Source: Rhizobium sp. Leaf262 (GTDB taxonomy: Bacteria; Pseudomonadota; Alphaproteobacteria; Rhizobiales; Rhizobiaceae). From it: DNA of 64,000 nt. Below are positions 27,189 through 34,381 of this stretch, in pieces (within the stretch, counting starts at the first letter, position 1; every line of letters begins with the position of its first letter). The notes under the pieces were generated by a model. It ran no database searches and was not told the DNA's origin. It saw only the letters and a program-made list of their open reading frames with translations. The stretch lies in the NCBI RefSeq assembly GCF_001422245.1, contig NZ_LMMM01000012.1, positions 276,638 through 340,637 on the forward strand, written 5' to 3'. The translations under genes and the position numbers were made by a program.

Positions 27189-27263
27189 ATGAACCAGATC
27201 ATCTATATCGTCGGCCTCGTCGTCATCGTCCTCGCCATTCTGTCGTTCTTCGGCTTCCGCTGA
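27189..27263 (+). CDS. 24-residue hydrophobic peptide
   Basis: MNQIIYIVGLVVIVLAILSF is followed by FGFR and a stop. Almost the whole peptide is one membrane helix with Asn/Gln at the N-terminus and Arg at the end. GCGGAGATTATCC gives a good ribosome site. It lies behind a perfect EcfG-type promoter and a small hairpin follows (ACAACT/AGTTGT, 27267-27282). The function is unknown. The strong promoter and ribosome site argue that it is a real stress-induced micropeptide. Confidence 0.7.
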   Translation: MNQIIYIVGLVVIVLAILSFFGFR

Positions 27264-27315
27264 GCCACAACTTTACAGTTGTAAATCTGCGACATTGGAA
27301 ATATTCTTTTTAACG

Positions 27316-27341
27316 GGAACCATGTCGACTTTTTGCTCGTT
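27316..27341 (+). promoter_or_regulatory. EcfG-type promoter upstream of the DUF982 gene
   Basis: GGAAC (27316-27320), 17 bases, CGTT (27338-27341), a perfect consensus match at the longer allowed spacing. The DUF982 ATG is 26 bp downstream. Confidence 0.72.
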
Positions 27342-27367
27342 GACATGGGCTGTTAGGGAGGCGTCCG

Positions 27368-27613
27368 ATGAAGCAAACTATATGGACAGAGCCTGTCGAA
27401 GTGAATTTCGACAAAACGACAAAAGACATCATAGCCGGCCCGTTCGACGCGCTGGCACTTCTGACCGAAAACTGGCCGCATACGCGCGGGCTGAATTTTG
27501 TTCGTGCACGGAGCGCGTGCCGCGCTGCACTTGACGGGCGCAAAACGCCTGAAGAAGCACGCAAGTGCTTCGAAGATGCAGTCTCGGAAGCAAAGCGTCA
27601 GCGGGCTCATTAG
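27368..27613 (+). CDS. DUF982 family protein
   Basis: An 81-residue soluble protein of DUF982, a small family expanded in Rhizobiales. Visible features are the start TIWTEPVEVNF, GPFDALALLTENWPHTRG and the basic C-terminal CRAALDGRKTPEEARKCFED. The molecular function is unknown. AGGGAGGCGTCCG precedes the ATG. An EcfG-type promoter and a strong terminator frame it as a single-gene unit, suggesting general-stress expression. Confidence 0.88.
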   Translation: MKQTIWTEPVEVNFDKTTKDIIAGPFDALALLTENWPHTRGLNFVRARSACRAALDGRKTPEEARKCFEDAVSEAKRQRAH

Positions 27614-27623
27614 CCCGCTTTTT
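27600..27623 (+). terminator. Rho-independent terminator of the DUF982 gene
   Basis: AGCGGGCT (27600-27607), loop CATT, AGCCCGCT (27612-27619), then TTTTT. The stem begins inside the last codons of the gene, so gene and terminator overlap. Confidence 0.9.
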
Positions 27624-27647
27624 CATTTGAACTTTCAAGATGATGCG

Positions 27648-27675
27648 CGAAAGAAAATGGCCCCGATCGGGGCCA
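27648..27675 (-). terminator. Rho-independent terminator of the PRC-barrel gene
   Basis: A perfect palindrome, ATGGCCCCGATCGGGGCCAT (27656-27675), is followed on minus by TTTCTTT. It lies 15 bp after the PRC-barrel stop. Confidence 0.8.
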
Positions 27676-27690
27676 TCTCTTTATGCTTTA

Positions 27691-28083
27691 TTACATCCAA
27701 TAGGGCGGGACGCCGTAGTAGTCGTAGACTTTTCGGTCATCCCGGCCAAATAGGCTCTCATCGTCTTTGTTGGCAAAACGCGGGCCGTTTTCGATCTGCT
27801 CTTTTGTCAGATCGATACGGTAGCCATCCAACTCTTCGTCGTAATGCAGCTTTTCCCATGGCAGGGGATAGTAGTCGTCACCGATGCCGAGGAAGCCTCC
27901 GAAGCTCAGAACGGCATAAGCGACGCGCCCGCCCCGTTTCTCCAAAATGATTCGCTGGATCGAGCCGATCTTCTTGCTGTCGGCTCCGTAAACGCTGGTG
28001 CCTTCGACCTTGTCGCTGGCGATGAAGCTCGGCGTGTCCTTGACGTAGGGGTCCTGACCGGCGCGGGGTTCATGATGTACCAT
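27691..28083 (-). CDS. PRC-barrel domain protein
   Basis: A 130-residue protein with a PRC-barrel: FIASDKVEGTSVYGADSKKI, then GSIQRIILEKRGGRVAYAVL and a GIGDDYYPLPWEKL strand. The C-terminus is rich in acidic and Tyr residues. I start it at the ATG at 28083, which has AAGGAGG at the right distance; a longer frame begins at 28107. PRC-barrel proteins of this size are common stress genes in rhizobia. A near-consensus EcfG promoter lies 40 to 64 bp upstream. Confidence 0.88.
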   Translation of the reverse strand: MVHHEPRAGQDPYVKDTPSFIASDKVEGTSVYGADSKKIGSIQRIILEKRGGRVAYAVLSFGGFLGIGDDYYPLPWEKLHYDEELDGYRIDLTKEQIENGPRFANKDDESLFGRDDRKVYDYYGVPPYWM

Positions 28084-28122
28084 AACGTTTCCTCCTTGGG
28101 CTTGCATGCGTTATGGCTTGTA

Positions 28123-28147
28123 AACCCCAAGGCGGCAAAATCGTTCC
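28123..28147 (-). promoter_or_regulatory. EcfG-like promoter of the PRC-barrel gene
   Basis: Read on minus, GGAAC (28147-28143), 16 bases, GGTT (28126-28123). Only the less conserved C before GTT differs from GGAAC-N16-CGTT. Confidence 0.6.
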
Positions 28148-28176
28148 GACCTGTCTGCCTCACCACCCGCCCAGCA

Positions 28177-29853
28177 TCACGTGCGCAGACGACCGATGCG
28201 AGCCAGCAGGATGACGGGCAGTATGCCGATGACTACGATGGCAAGCGCCGCGATCGAGGCTTCCTCATAGGTCCCTCGGGCGGCTTCACCGTAAAGATGC
28301 GTGGCGAATGTTTCGAAGTTCAAGGGGCGCAGCAGCAGCGTTGCTGGCAGTTCCTTGACGCAATCGACAAAGACAAGCAGCGCGGCAGCGGCCATGGCCG
28401 CCTTGGACAAGGGCAGATGAACGGCGCTGAAGGTTGCCGTGGATGTTCGTCCCAGCGTTCGCGATGCTTGATCGAAAGAAAGCGGAATACGGCTGAGCCC
28501 GGCATCGATGCCACCGCCCGCAATGGTGAGGAACCGGGCGGTATAGGCAAAGATCAGGGCCGTTCCGCTGCCGATGAGCAGAAGCCCGGTGGAAAGTCCG
28601 AACCATTGCTGCATCGTGGCATCCAGAAACCGGTCAAACCCGCCAAGTGCGATCAGCACACCAATGGCGATGACGGTGCCCGGCGCGGCGTAGCCGACGG
28701 TTGCCAGCCGGAACGACCAGAGCGAGGTCTTGCCCGGGGAAAGCCGCATGGCATAGGCCACCACCAGCCCCGCCCCGACCGTGACCAGCGTGGCCGTACC
28801 CGCGAACAGGACGGTATTGAACGTCTCCGCTGCAAAGCGCGAGGAAAGGCCGCTGAACTGGAAACGTTTCCAGGCTTCGACGACGAGATAGATGGCCGGA
28901 GCCACAAAGCCGATCAGGATCGGCAGACTGCCGAGACTGAACGCCAGAATACCGCGCAGGCCGTTAAGGCGTGCGGGTGCAAGAACCGTGCTTTTCTGCG
29001 CCGAGGTGGAATAGCGTTGCCTGCGCCGCGCCCAACGCTCCACCGCAACAAGGGCGACAACGAGAAGCAGCATGCAGAGCGCAATCTGGGCTGCTCCCGG
29101 CAGGTCCGATTTCGTGATCCATGTCGTATAGATCGATACCGTCAGCGTGCGCACGCCCAGAAATTCCGATGCGCCGATATCGTTGAGCGCCTCCATCAGT
29201 GCCAGGCTGACACCCACCGCGATGGCCGGACGGGCAAGCGGCACGGCAACGCGGAAGAACAGCGCGTGTCGCGAGGTTCCAAGCATGCGCGCGGCATCCA
29301 GCAGATTTCCGGCCTGCGTCAGAAACATCGCCCTGACAGGGATATAGACGTAGGGATAGAGCACGAAGCCAAGCAGAATGATGCAGCCCGTCATCGAGCG
29401 GATATCGGGCAGGCGAAATTCGCGCGGACTTGAATATCCCAGCACCCAGCGCACCACGCCCTGCACCGGCCCGAGCGGATGCAGAATATCGAGATAGGCA
29501 TAGGCGACGATATAGGTCGGCATGGCGAGCGGCAGCAGCAACGCCCATTCCAGCAGCCTTCGCCCACGAAAATCATAGGCGCTGACGAGCCACGCGCTGG
29601 CCGTGCCAACAAACCCGGCAAGCAGACCGACGCCGAGCAAAAGTATCAGCGTTTCCGGAAGTGCGGTTGCCAGCACCGTTTCGCGCAGATGCTGCCACAG
29701 CCCTGTCGAGCCCTTGATCGCTTCCGACAGCAGCGCCAGAACCGGCAACATGGCGAGCGCGGCGACGACGCACGATGCCAACAGCCACCAGAATGCGGAG
29801 TTGATCCGCAGTCTGGGTTTGGAAGGAATGGCTGTGCTGGTGGTGGCGTGCAT
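28177..29853 (-). CDS. fbpB: Ferric-iron ABC transporter permease (FbpB/SfuB type)
   Basis: A 558-residue fused permease with about 12 helices and two permease domains, the architecture of ferric (FbpB/SfuB) importers. The coupling loops are seen as AARMLGTSRHALFFRVAVPL and DQASRTLGRTSTATFSAVHL. It is third in the minus-strand order ATPase, binding protein, permease, which suits uptake of periplasmic Fe3+. A thiamine or other substrate of the same family cannot be excluded by the permease alone. A GC hairpin between it and the binding-protein gene could reduce its expression. Confidence 0.88.
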   Translation of the reverse strand: MHATTSTAIPSKPRLRINSAFWWLLASCVVAALAMLPVLALLSEAIKGSTGLWQHLRETVLATALPETLILLLGVGLLAGFVGTASAWLVSAYDFRGRRLLEWALLLPLAMPTYIVAYAYLDILHPLGPVQGVVRWVLGYSSPREFRLPDIRSMTGCIILLGFVLYPYVYIPVRAMFLTQAGNLLDAARMLGTSRHALFFRVAVPLARPAIAVGVSLALMEALNDIGASEFLGVRTLTVSIYTTWITKSDLPGAAQIALCMLLLVVALVAVERWARRRQRYSTSAQKSTVLAPARLNGLRGILAFSLGSLPILIGFVAPAIYLVVEAWKRFQFSGLSSRFAAETFNTVLFAGTATLVTVGAGLVVAYAMRLSPGKTSLWSFRLATVGYAAPGTVIAIGVLIALGGFDRFLDATMQQWFGLSTGLLLIGSGTALIFAYTARFLTIAGGGIDAGLSRIPLSFDQASRTLGRTSTATFSAVHLPLSKAAMAAAALLVFVDCVKELPATLLLRPLNFETFATHLYGEAARGTYEEASIAALAIVVIGILPVILLARIGRLRT

Positions 29854-29904
29854 GCTGATCTTGAGGTTTTGCCGCGCGGAATACGAGGTTGCTTGAAACA
29901 GGCA

Positions 29905-29929
29905 AGGCGCCCGCGTGAAACGGGCGCCT
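29905..29929 (-). terminator. Hairpin between binding-protein and permease genes
   Basis: AGGCGCCCG (29905-29913) and CGGGCGCCT (29921-29929) form a perfect 9-bp stem with a 7-base loop. No long T run follows on minus, so it is more likely an attenuator or mRNA-stabilising element than a full terminator. Confidence 0.5.
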
Positions 29930-29960
29930 GTTTGTGCAGACGGCTACATTTGACTCCGCG

Positions 29961-30033
29961 TCATCCTCGGGCTTGTCCCGAGGATCTAATCACCTCACCA
30001 AACCTGCTCCGTTACAGAGAATGACGGAGGGGC
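29961..30033. repeat. Dispersed alphaproteobacterial palindromic repeat
   Basis: ATCCTCGGG (29963-29971) pairs with CCCGAGGAT (29977-29985) around CTTGT. A further tail runs to the ATGACGGAG-type end near 30033. This TCATCCTCGGGCTTGTCC-type sequence is a repeat I recognise from many alphaproteobacterial intergenic regions. Confidence 0.6.
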
Positions 30034-30063
30034 CGTGGCAAGCGCGGCCAGGAACTGTAGCCC

Positions 30064-31086
30064 TTAGTTGTCGAAGCCGACCTTATCCACCAGCTGGCTG
30101 GCTTCCTTGCGGTGCGACACGATTTCCGTGAGCGGCTTGTTGTCGATCTTCAGTTCGCCGAAGGAGGCAACGATCTTGTCGACGGCAGCGCCCTTGTTGA
30201 CGGGGTATTCGTAGTTGGCTTCCGCGTAGATCTTCTGGGCTTCGTCGGAAGCCAGATATTCGAGAAGCTTGACGGCTTCGGCCTTGTTCGGTGCGTTCTT
30301 GGCAACGGCTGCACCTGACACGTTGACCTGCGTGCCGCCATCCTTGAAGGTCGGCAAGATGACCTTGATGGCTTCGCCCCACTTGACCTGCTCTTCGCCG
30401 CCCTTGCCGGAGCGCATCAGGCCGACATAATAGGAATTGGCGATACCGATATCGCAAATGCCACCGAGGATGTCCTTGGCCACATCACGGTCGCCGCCGC
30501 CAGCCTTGCGGGCCAGATTGTCCTTCACGCCAGCCAGCCACTTTTCGGTTGCTTCCGCGCCGTGGTGGGCGATGTAATCTGCAAAGAGTGCCGTGTTGTA
30601 AGGATGCTGGCCAGAGCGAATGCAAACCTTGCCCTTCCACTTGGCGTCAGCGAGGTCTTCATAATTGAAGGAAGACAGATCGACATCCTTGGCAGCGTAA
30701 AGAACGCGTGCGCGCATGGACAGCGCAAACCAGTTGCCCTTGGCATCGCGCAGTTCAGCGGGAATAGCCTTGGTCAGCACCTCGGATTCGACCGGCTGGG
30801 TTACGCCCTTTTCGACCAGATCAACCAGATTGCCGGCATCGACCGTCATCAGCACGTCCGCAGGGGAGCTCGCACCTTCGCTCAAGACGCGCTCGGCCAG
30901 ACCGTCCTTCAGGAACACGGTGTTGACCTTCACGCCGCTGTCCTTGGTGAAGGCTTCGAGCAGCGGCTGGATCAGGGCCGGTTCGCGTGTCGTGTAGATG
31001 TTCAGTTCAGCCGCATTGGCCGCACTGGCTGCGAAAGCAACGGTGCTGGCAAGAAGTGCTACTCTGGCGACGGTCGAAGATGTCAT
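30064..31086 (-). CDS. fbpA: Ferric-iron ABC transporter substrate-binding protein
   Basis: A 340-residue periplasmic binding protein of the FbpA/FutA type. The signal peptide MTSSTVARVALLASTVAFAA ends with SAANA|AEL near residue 25, followed by LNIYTTREPALIQPLLEAFT. Typical features are VLMTVDAGNLVDLVEKG, ICIRSGQHPYN-like (seen as VCIRSGQHPYN) and GIANSYYVGLM, where Tyr pairs usually bind iron. AAGGGGGA precedes the ATG. A TGA-N9-TCA iron box lies 53 bp upstream of the start. The name rests on these motifs plus the ATPase and permease on either side. Confidence 0.9.
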   Translation of the reverse strand: MTSSTVARVALLASTVAFAASAANAAELNIYTTREPALIQPLLEAFTKDSGVKVNTVFLKDGLAERVLSEGASSPADVLMTVDAGNLVDLVEKGVTQPVESEVLTKAIPAELRDAKGNWFALSMRARVLYAAKDVDLSSFNYEDLADAKWKGKVCIRSGQHPYNTALFADYIAHHGAEATEKWLAGVKDNLARKAGGGDRDVAKDILGGICDIGIANSYYVGLMRSGKGGEEQVKWGEAIKVILPTFKDGGTQVNVSGAAVAKNAPNKAEAVKLLEYLASDEAQKIYAEANYEYPVNKGAAVDKIVASFGELKIDNKPLTEIVSHRKEASQLVDKVGFDN

Positions 31087-31138
31087 GTCTATCCCCCTTG
31101 AGACTTGAAAATGATGTCGGAGATGCATGCACCATACC

Positions 31139-31153
31139 TGATCGAATAAATCA
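31139..31153 (-). promoter_or_regulatory. Candidate RirA (IRO) box upstream of fbpA
   Basis: TGATCGAATAAATCA has the TGA-N9-TCA form of the rhizobial iron-responsive operator and the outer TGAT/ATCA are complementary. It lies 53 bp before the binding-protein ATG, a good position for a repressor acting in iron-replete cells. Confidence 0.65.
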
Positions 31154-31235
31154 AGTTATGCGCAACCGATTTCTAGGGGTATACCGTCACTTTGAGTTGA
31201 ATTCGACGCCCTTTTTCGGACCCGAATATCCGTTT

Positions 31236-32288
31236 TCAATCTGCGGTAAACATCAGCACACTGTCTTTCGCGATGGAAAGCGTGACATGGTCGGCGTTTG
31301 CAGGGCTTCTGTTCATGCTGCGCACGCGCAATGCCTGCGCCAGACCGTCGACGCTGACCGACACCTGTTCGATCTCGCCCATAAAGACCCGATGGGTAAT
31401 GCGGCCCGACACCCCGTCCCCACCGTTTCCATCGGCGAGCGAAATTGCGCTGGGACGGATGTAAGCATAAGCGCGGCTGCCTTCACCGAAAGCCCCCATG
31501 TGCGGAAAATCGCCCACGGGTGTTGCCAGATGGCCGTTGCGCACCGTTCCCTCCACCTTGTTGAAGGCACAGAAGAAGTCGGCGGCGTAACGGCTGACGG
31601 GATGATCGTGAACCTCATATCCCGTACCGATCTGAACGATACGCCCCTGCTGCATCAGCACCACGCGGTCACCTGCCGAAAGCGCTTCTTCCGGGTCATG
31701 CGTCACCATGATGGCCGTCGTCTTCAGCTCCCTCAGCAAGCCCAGCGTTTCTTCCCGTACACTGTCGCGAAGGCCACGGTCCAGATTGGAAAAGGGCTCG
31801 TCCATCAAGAGAATGTCAGGCTTGGGCGCCAGAGCCCGTGCCAGCGCGACGCGCTGCTGTTCCCCGCCTGACAGCGTATGCGGATATCGTTTGGCCAGAT
31901 CGGTCAGCCGCACATGCTCGATCATATCGGCTGCCCGCGCTCTGGCTTGCGCTTTCGGCTGGCCCTTCAGGCCGAAGAGAACATTCTGCTCCACCGTCAG
32001 ATGCGGAAACAGCGCGTAATCCTGAAAGACGAAGCCGATGCGCCGCTTTTCAGGTTCCATGAAGGTCGTCGGCCCGGCAATCTCGCGCCCGTTCATCATC
32101 ACAGATCCCGCGTCAGGCGTTTCCACACCGGCGATGATCCGCAACAGGGTGGATTTGCCGCAGCCGGAACGCCCGACAAGGCAGATGATCTCGCCGCGCC
32201 TGACCGTCAGGTCGATATTCTCAAGCACATCAACATCGCCGAAACGCTTTCCGATGGTGCTGAGTGTGAGAGCGGCGATTTCTGACAT
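31236..32288 (-). CDS. fbpC: Iron ABC transporter ATP-binding protein (FbpC type)
   Basis: A 350-residue ABC ATPase with Walker A GRSGCGKSTLLRI, Q-loop FVFQDYALFPHLTV, signature LSGGEQQRVALARAL and Walker B ILLMDEPFSNLD. A C-terminal TOBE-like regulatory part follows (about 240-350). I start it at the ATG at 32288 (MSEIAALTLSTIGKRFG), because family members begin here; the frame extends to 32354. It is first in a minus-strand iron set, 149 bp before fbpA, which seems to have its own promoter. Confidence 0.9.
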   Translation of the reverse strand: MSEIAALTLSTIGKRFGDVDVLENIDLTVRRGEIICLVGRSGCGKSTLLRIIAGVETPDAGSVMMNGREIAGPTTFMEPEKRRIGFVFQDYALFPHLTVEQNVLFGLKGQPKAQARARAADMIEHVRLTDLAKRYPHTLSGGEQQRVALARALAPKPDILLMDEPFSNLDRGLRDSVREETLGLLRELKTTAIMVTHDPEEALSAGDRVVLMQQGRIVQIGTGYEVHDHPVSRYAADFFCAFNKVEGTVRNGHLATPVGDFPHMGAFGEGSRAYAYIRPSAISLADGNGGDGVSGRITHRVFMGEIEQVSVSVDGLAQALRVRSMNRSPANADHVTLSIAKDSVLMFTAD

Positions 32289-32458
32289 GGCGGTTTCCGT
32301 GCATTTCTGTCCGCTTTGTTGATTGCTCAAATCAGGATTAAAGTCAAAAGCCAATCGCTCTCCCCTTCACAACAGATGCAATGGGATTTGGACGGGCAAT
32401 AGTTGACGTTTACGTTAGAGTTAAATACGCTGATGTGAGTGGATGGTTTTGGAGGCTT

Positions 32459-32540
32459 CATCTACGATTGCAATATTCGCTGGCGCACCTGTCGGGCTGA
32501 GGAGCAGACAGGTATGATCGCGCATCGTAGATGATTGCAA
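32459..32540. repeat. Paired repeats in the fadD leader region
   Basis: CATCTACG (32459-32466) is inverted as CGTAGATG (32526-32533), and GATTGCAA (32466-32473) is repeated directly at 32533-32540. The arms lie within the 274-bp gap between fbpC and fadD and end about 22 bp before the ATG. They could be a regulator site or an RNA stem; nothing else is seen in the gap. Confidence 0.4.
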
Positions 32541-32562
32541 ATGCCGGCATGGGGAGGATACT

Positions 32563-34275
32563 ATGAACGACATGAATTTGAGCCGTGAGGAGACCCGCAT
32601 CGTACAGCGGCCCTGGCTTGCATCCTATCCGCCGGCAGTGCCCGCGGAACTTCCCGACCTCGGCTACGCCTCGCTGGCGGAACTTCTGGAAAAAAGCTGC
32701 GCGCGCTATGCGGATCGCAAGGCGTTTTCCAGCATGGGCAAATCGCTGACATACCGCCAGCTGGAAGAACAGACCCGCCGCATCGGTGCGTGGCTGCAGC
32801 AACTTGGCCTGCAAAAGGGCGACCGCGTCGCCGTGATGATGCCGAATATTCTGCAGAACCCCGTGGCGACCTATGCCATTCTGCGTGCCGGGCTGACCGT
32901 GGTGAATGTCAACCCTCTCTACACCCCGCGCGAGCTTGAACACCAGTTGAAGGATTCCGGCGCGAAAGCGATCTTCGTTCTGGAAAACTTTGCCCATGTC
33001 GTTCAGCAGGCGCTGCCCAAGACGGATGTGAAACATGTGATCGTCGCGACGATGGGCGATCTGCTCGGACTGAAAGGCCACATCGTCAATCTTGTGGTCC
33101 GCAAGGTCAAGAAGATGGTGCCGGCCTATGCGCTGCCGCAGGCTGTCAGCTTCAAGGATGTTCTGGCGCAATCCCGTCAAATGGACTTGAAGCCCACCCA
33201 TATCGGCCGCAGCGACGTGGCGTTCCTGCAATATACCGGTGGCACGACGGGCGTTTCCAAGGGCGCGATCCTGACCAACGCCAATCTGCTGGCCAACAAA
33301 GCCCAGATCGCGCTTTGGATGGAGCCGGTATTTGCGCTGAAGAACCGGCCAGAGGTCTTGAACTTCGTTTGCGCCCTGCCGCTCTATCACATCTTCGCGC
33401 TCACGGTGAACTCGTTGATGGGTATTGCGCTGGGCGGACACAATCTGCTCATTGCCAACCCACGCGATATTCCCGGTTTCGTCAAAGAGCTGTCGGCTTA
33501 CAAGCCCCACATCTTTCCGGGGATCAACACGCTGTTCAACGCGCTGTTGAACAATGAGGATTTCCGCAAGCTCGACCTGTCCTCGCTCCTGCTGGTGCTG
33601 GGCGGCGGCATGGCGGTTCAAAGACCTGTTGCCGAACGCTGGACCTCCGTCACCGGTTCTCAGATCAGCGAAGGATATGGCCTTTCGGAAACCTCGCCGG
33701 TGGCGACCGTGAATTGCCTGACGGCGAGCGGATTCAGCGGCACTATCGGCCTTCCCGTGTCATCCACCGACATCGACATTCGCGATGATGACGGCAACAG
33801 TCTGCCGCTTGGCGAAGTGGGCGAAATTTGTATTCGCGGCCCGCAGGTCATGCCGGGTTACTGGCAGCGCCCGGATGAGACCGCCAAGGTCATGACGCCG
33901 GATGGTTTCTTCCGGTCCGGCGACATGGGTTTCATGGATGAGGCCGGTTACACCAAAATCGTGGACCGTAAGAAGGACATGATCCTCGTCTCGGGCTTCA
34001 ACGTCTATCCCAACGAAATCGAAGAGGTGGCCGCCGCCCATCCCGGCGTGCAGGAATGTGCCGCAGTGGGCGTTGTGGATGAGCATTCCGGCGAGGCCGT
34101 GAAGCTTTACGTGGTGAAAAAAGATGAGGCGTTGACGGTGGAAGAGCTGAAGGCCTTCTGCGCCAAAAGCCTGACCAACTACAAGCGACCGAAGTTCATC
34201 GAGTTCCTGCCGGAACTGCCCAAGACCAATGTCGGCAAGATCCTGCGGCGTGAACTTCGAAAGCTGGCTAACTGA
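32563..34275 (+). CDS. fadD: Long-chain fatty acid-CoA ligase
   Basis: A 570-residue AMP-forming acyl-CoA synthetase that activates long-chain fatty acids for beta-oxidation. The ATP/AMP signature is YTGGTTGVSKGAIL (near 222-235). The adenylate motif is GYGLSETSP and the fatty acyl-CoA synthetase region is GDMGFMDEAGYTKIVDRKKD, then SGFNVYPNEIEE. The C-terminal Lys motif PKTNVGKILRRELR is intact. GGGGAGGATACT precedes the ATG. Length matches E. coli FadD. It is monocistronic or runs towards pgi, which has its own leader of about 100 bp. Confidence 0.94.
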   Translation: MNDMNLSREETRIVQRPWLASYPPAVPAELPDLGYASLAELLEKSCARYADRKAFSSMGKSLTYRQLEEQTRRIGAWLQQLGLQKGDRVAVMMPNILQNPVATYAILRAGLTVVNVNPLYTPRELEHQLKDSGAKAIFVLENFAHVVQQALPKTDVKHVIVATMGDLLGLKGHIVNLVVRKVKKMVPAYALPQAVSFKDVLAQSRQMDLKPTHIGRSDVAFLQYTGGTTGVSKGAILTNANLLANKAQIALWMEPVFALKNRPEVLNFVCALPLYHIFALTVNSLMGIALGGHNLLIANPRDIPGFVKELSAYKPHIFPGINTLFNALLNNEDFRKLDLSSLLLVLGGGMAVQRPVAERWTSVTGSQISEGYGLSETSPVATVNCLTASGFSGTIGLPVSSTDIDIRDDDGNSLPLGEVGEICIRGPQVMPGYWQRPDETAKVMTPDGFFRSGDMGFMDEAGYTKIVDRKKDMILVSGFNVYPNEIEEVAAAHPGVQECAAVGVVDEHSGEAVKLYVVKKDEALTVEELKAFCAKSLTNYKRPKFIEFLPELPKTNVGKILRRELRKLAN

Positions 34276-34296
34276 TTGGTGTGCTTTACGATATTT

Positions 34297-34308
34297 CAAT
34301 CGATTTAG
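34297..34308 (+). promoter_or_regulatory. AATCGATTTAG palindromic element upstream of pgi
   Basis: TCAATCGATTTA, extended by G, lies 74 bp before the pgi ATG and is one mismatch from the perfect palindrome TAAATCGATTTA found upstream of frk. LacI-family operators often have such a CG-centred palindrome. The shared 11 bases AATCGATTTAG suggest a common regulator. Confidence 0.5.
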
Positions 34309-34381
34309 CTATCTCGCCTTGATTTAGCCCGATGAAAAAGAATAGTTTCCTCATCCTTCCACGGAGCATGAGGAGCATTCC

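Noticed and set aside
27844..29433. 529-codon open frame on plus across the iron permease
   Set aside because: Arg/Gly/Gln-rich composition and no ribosome site; it is a shadow of the permease gene on minus.
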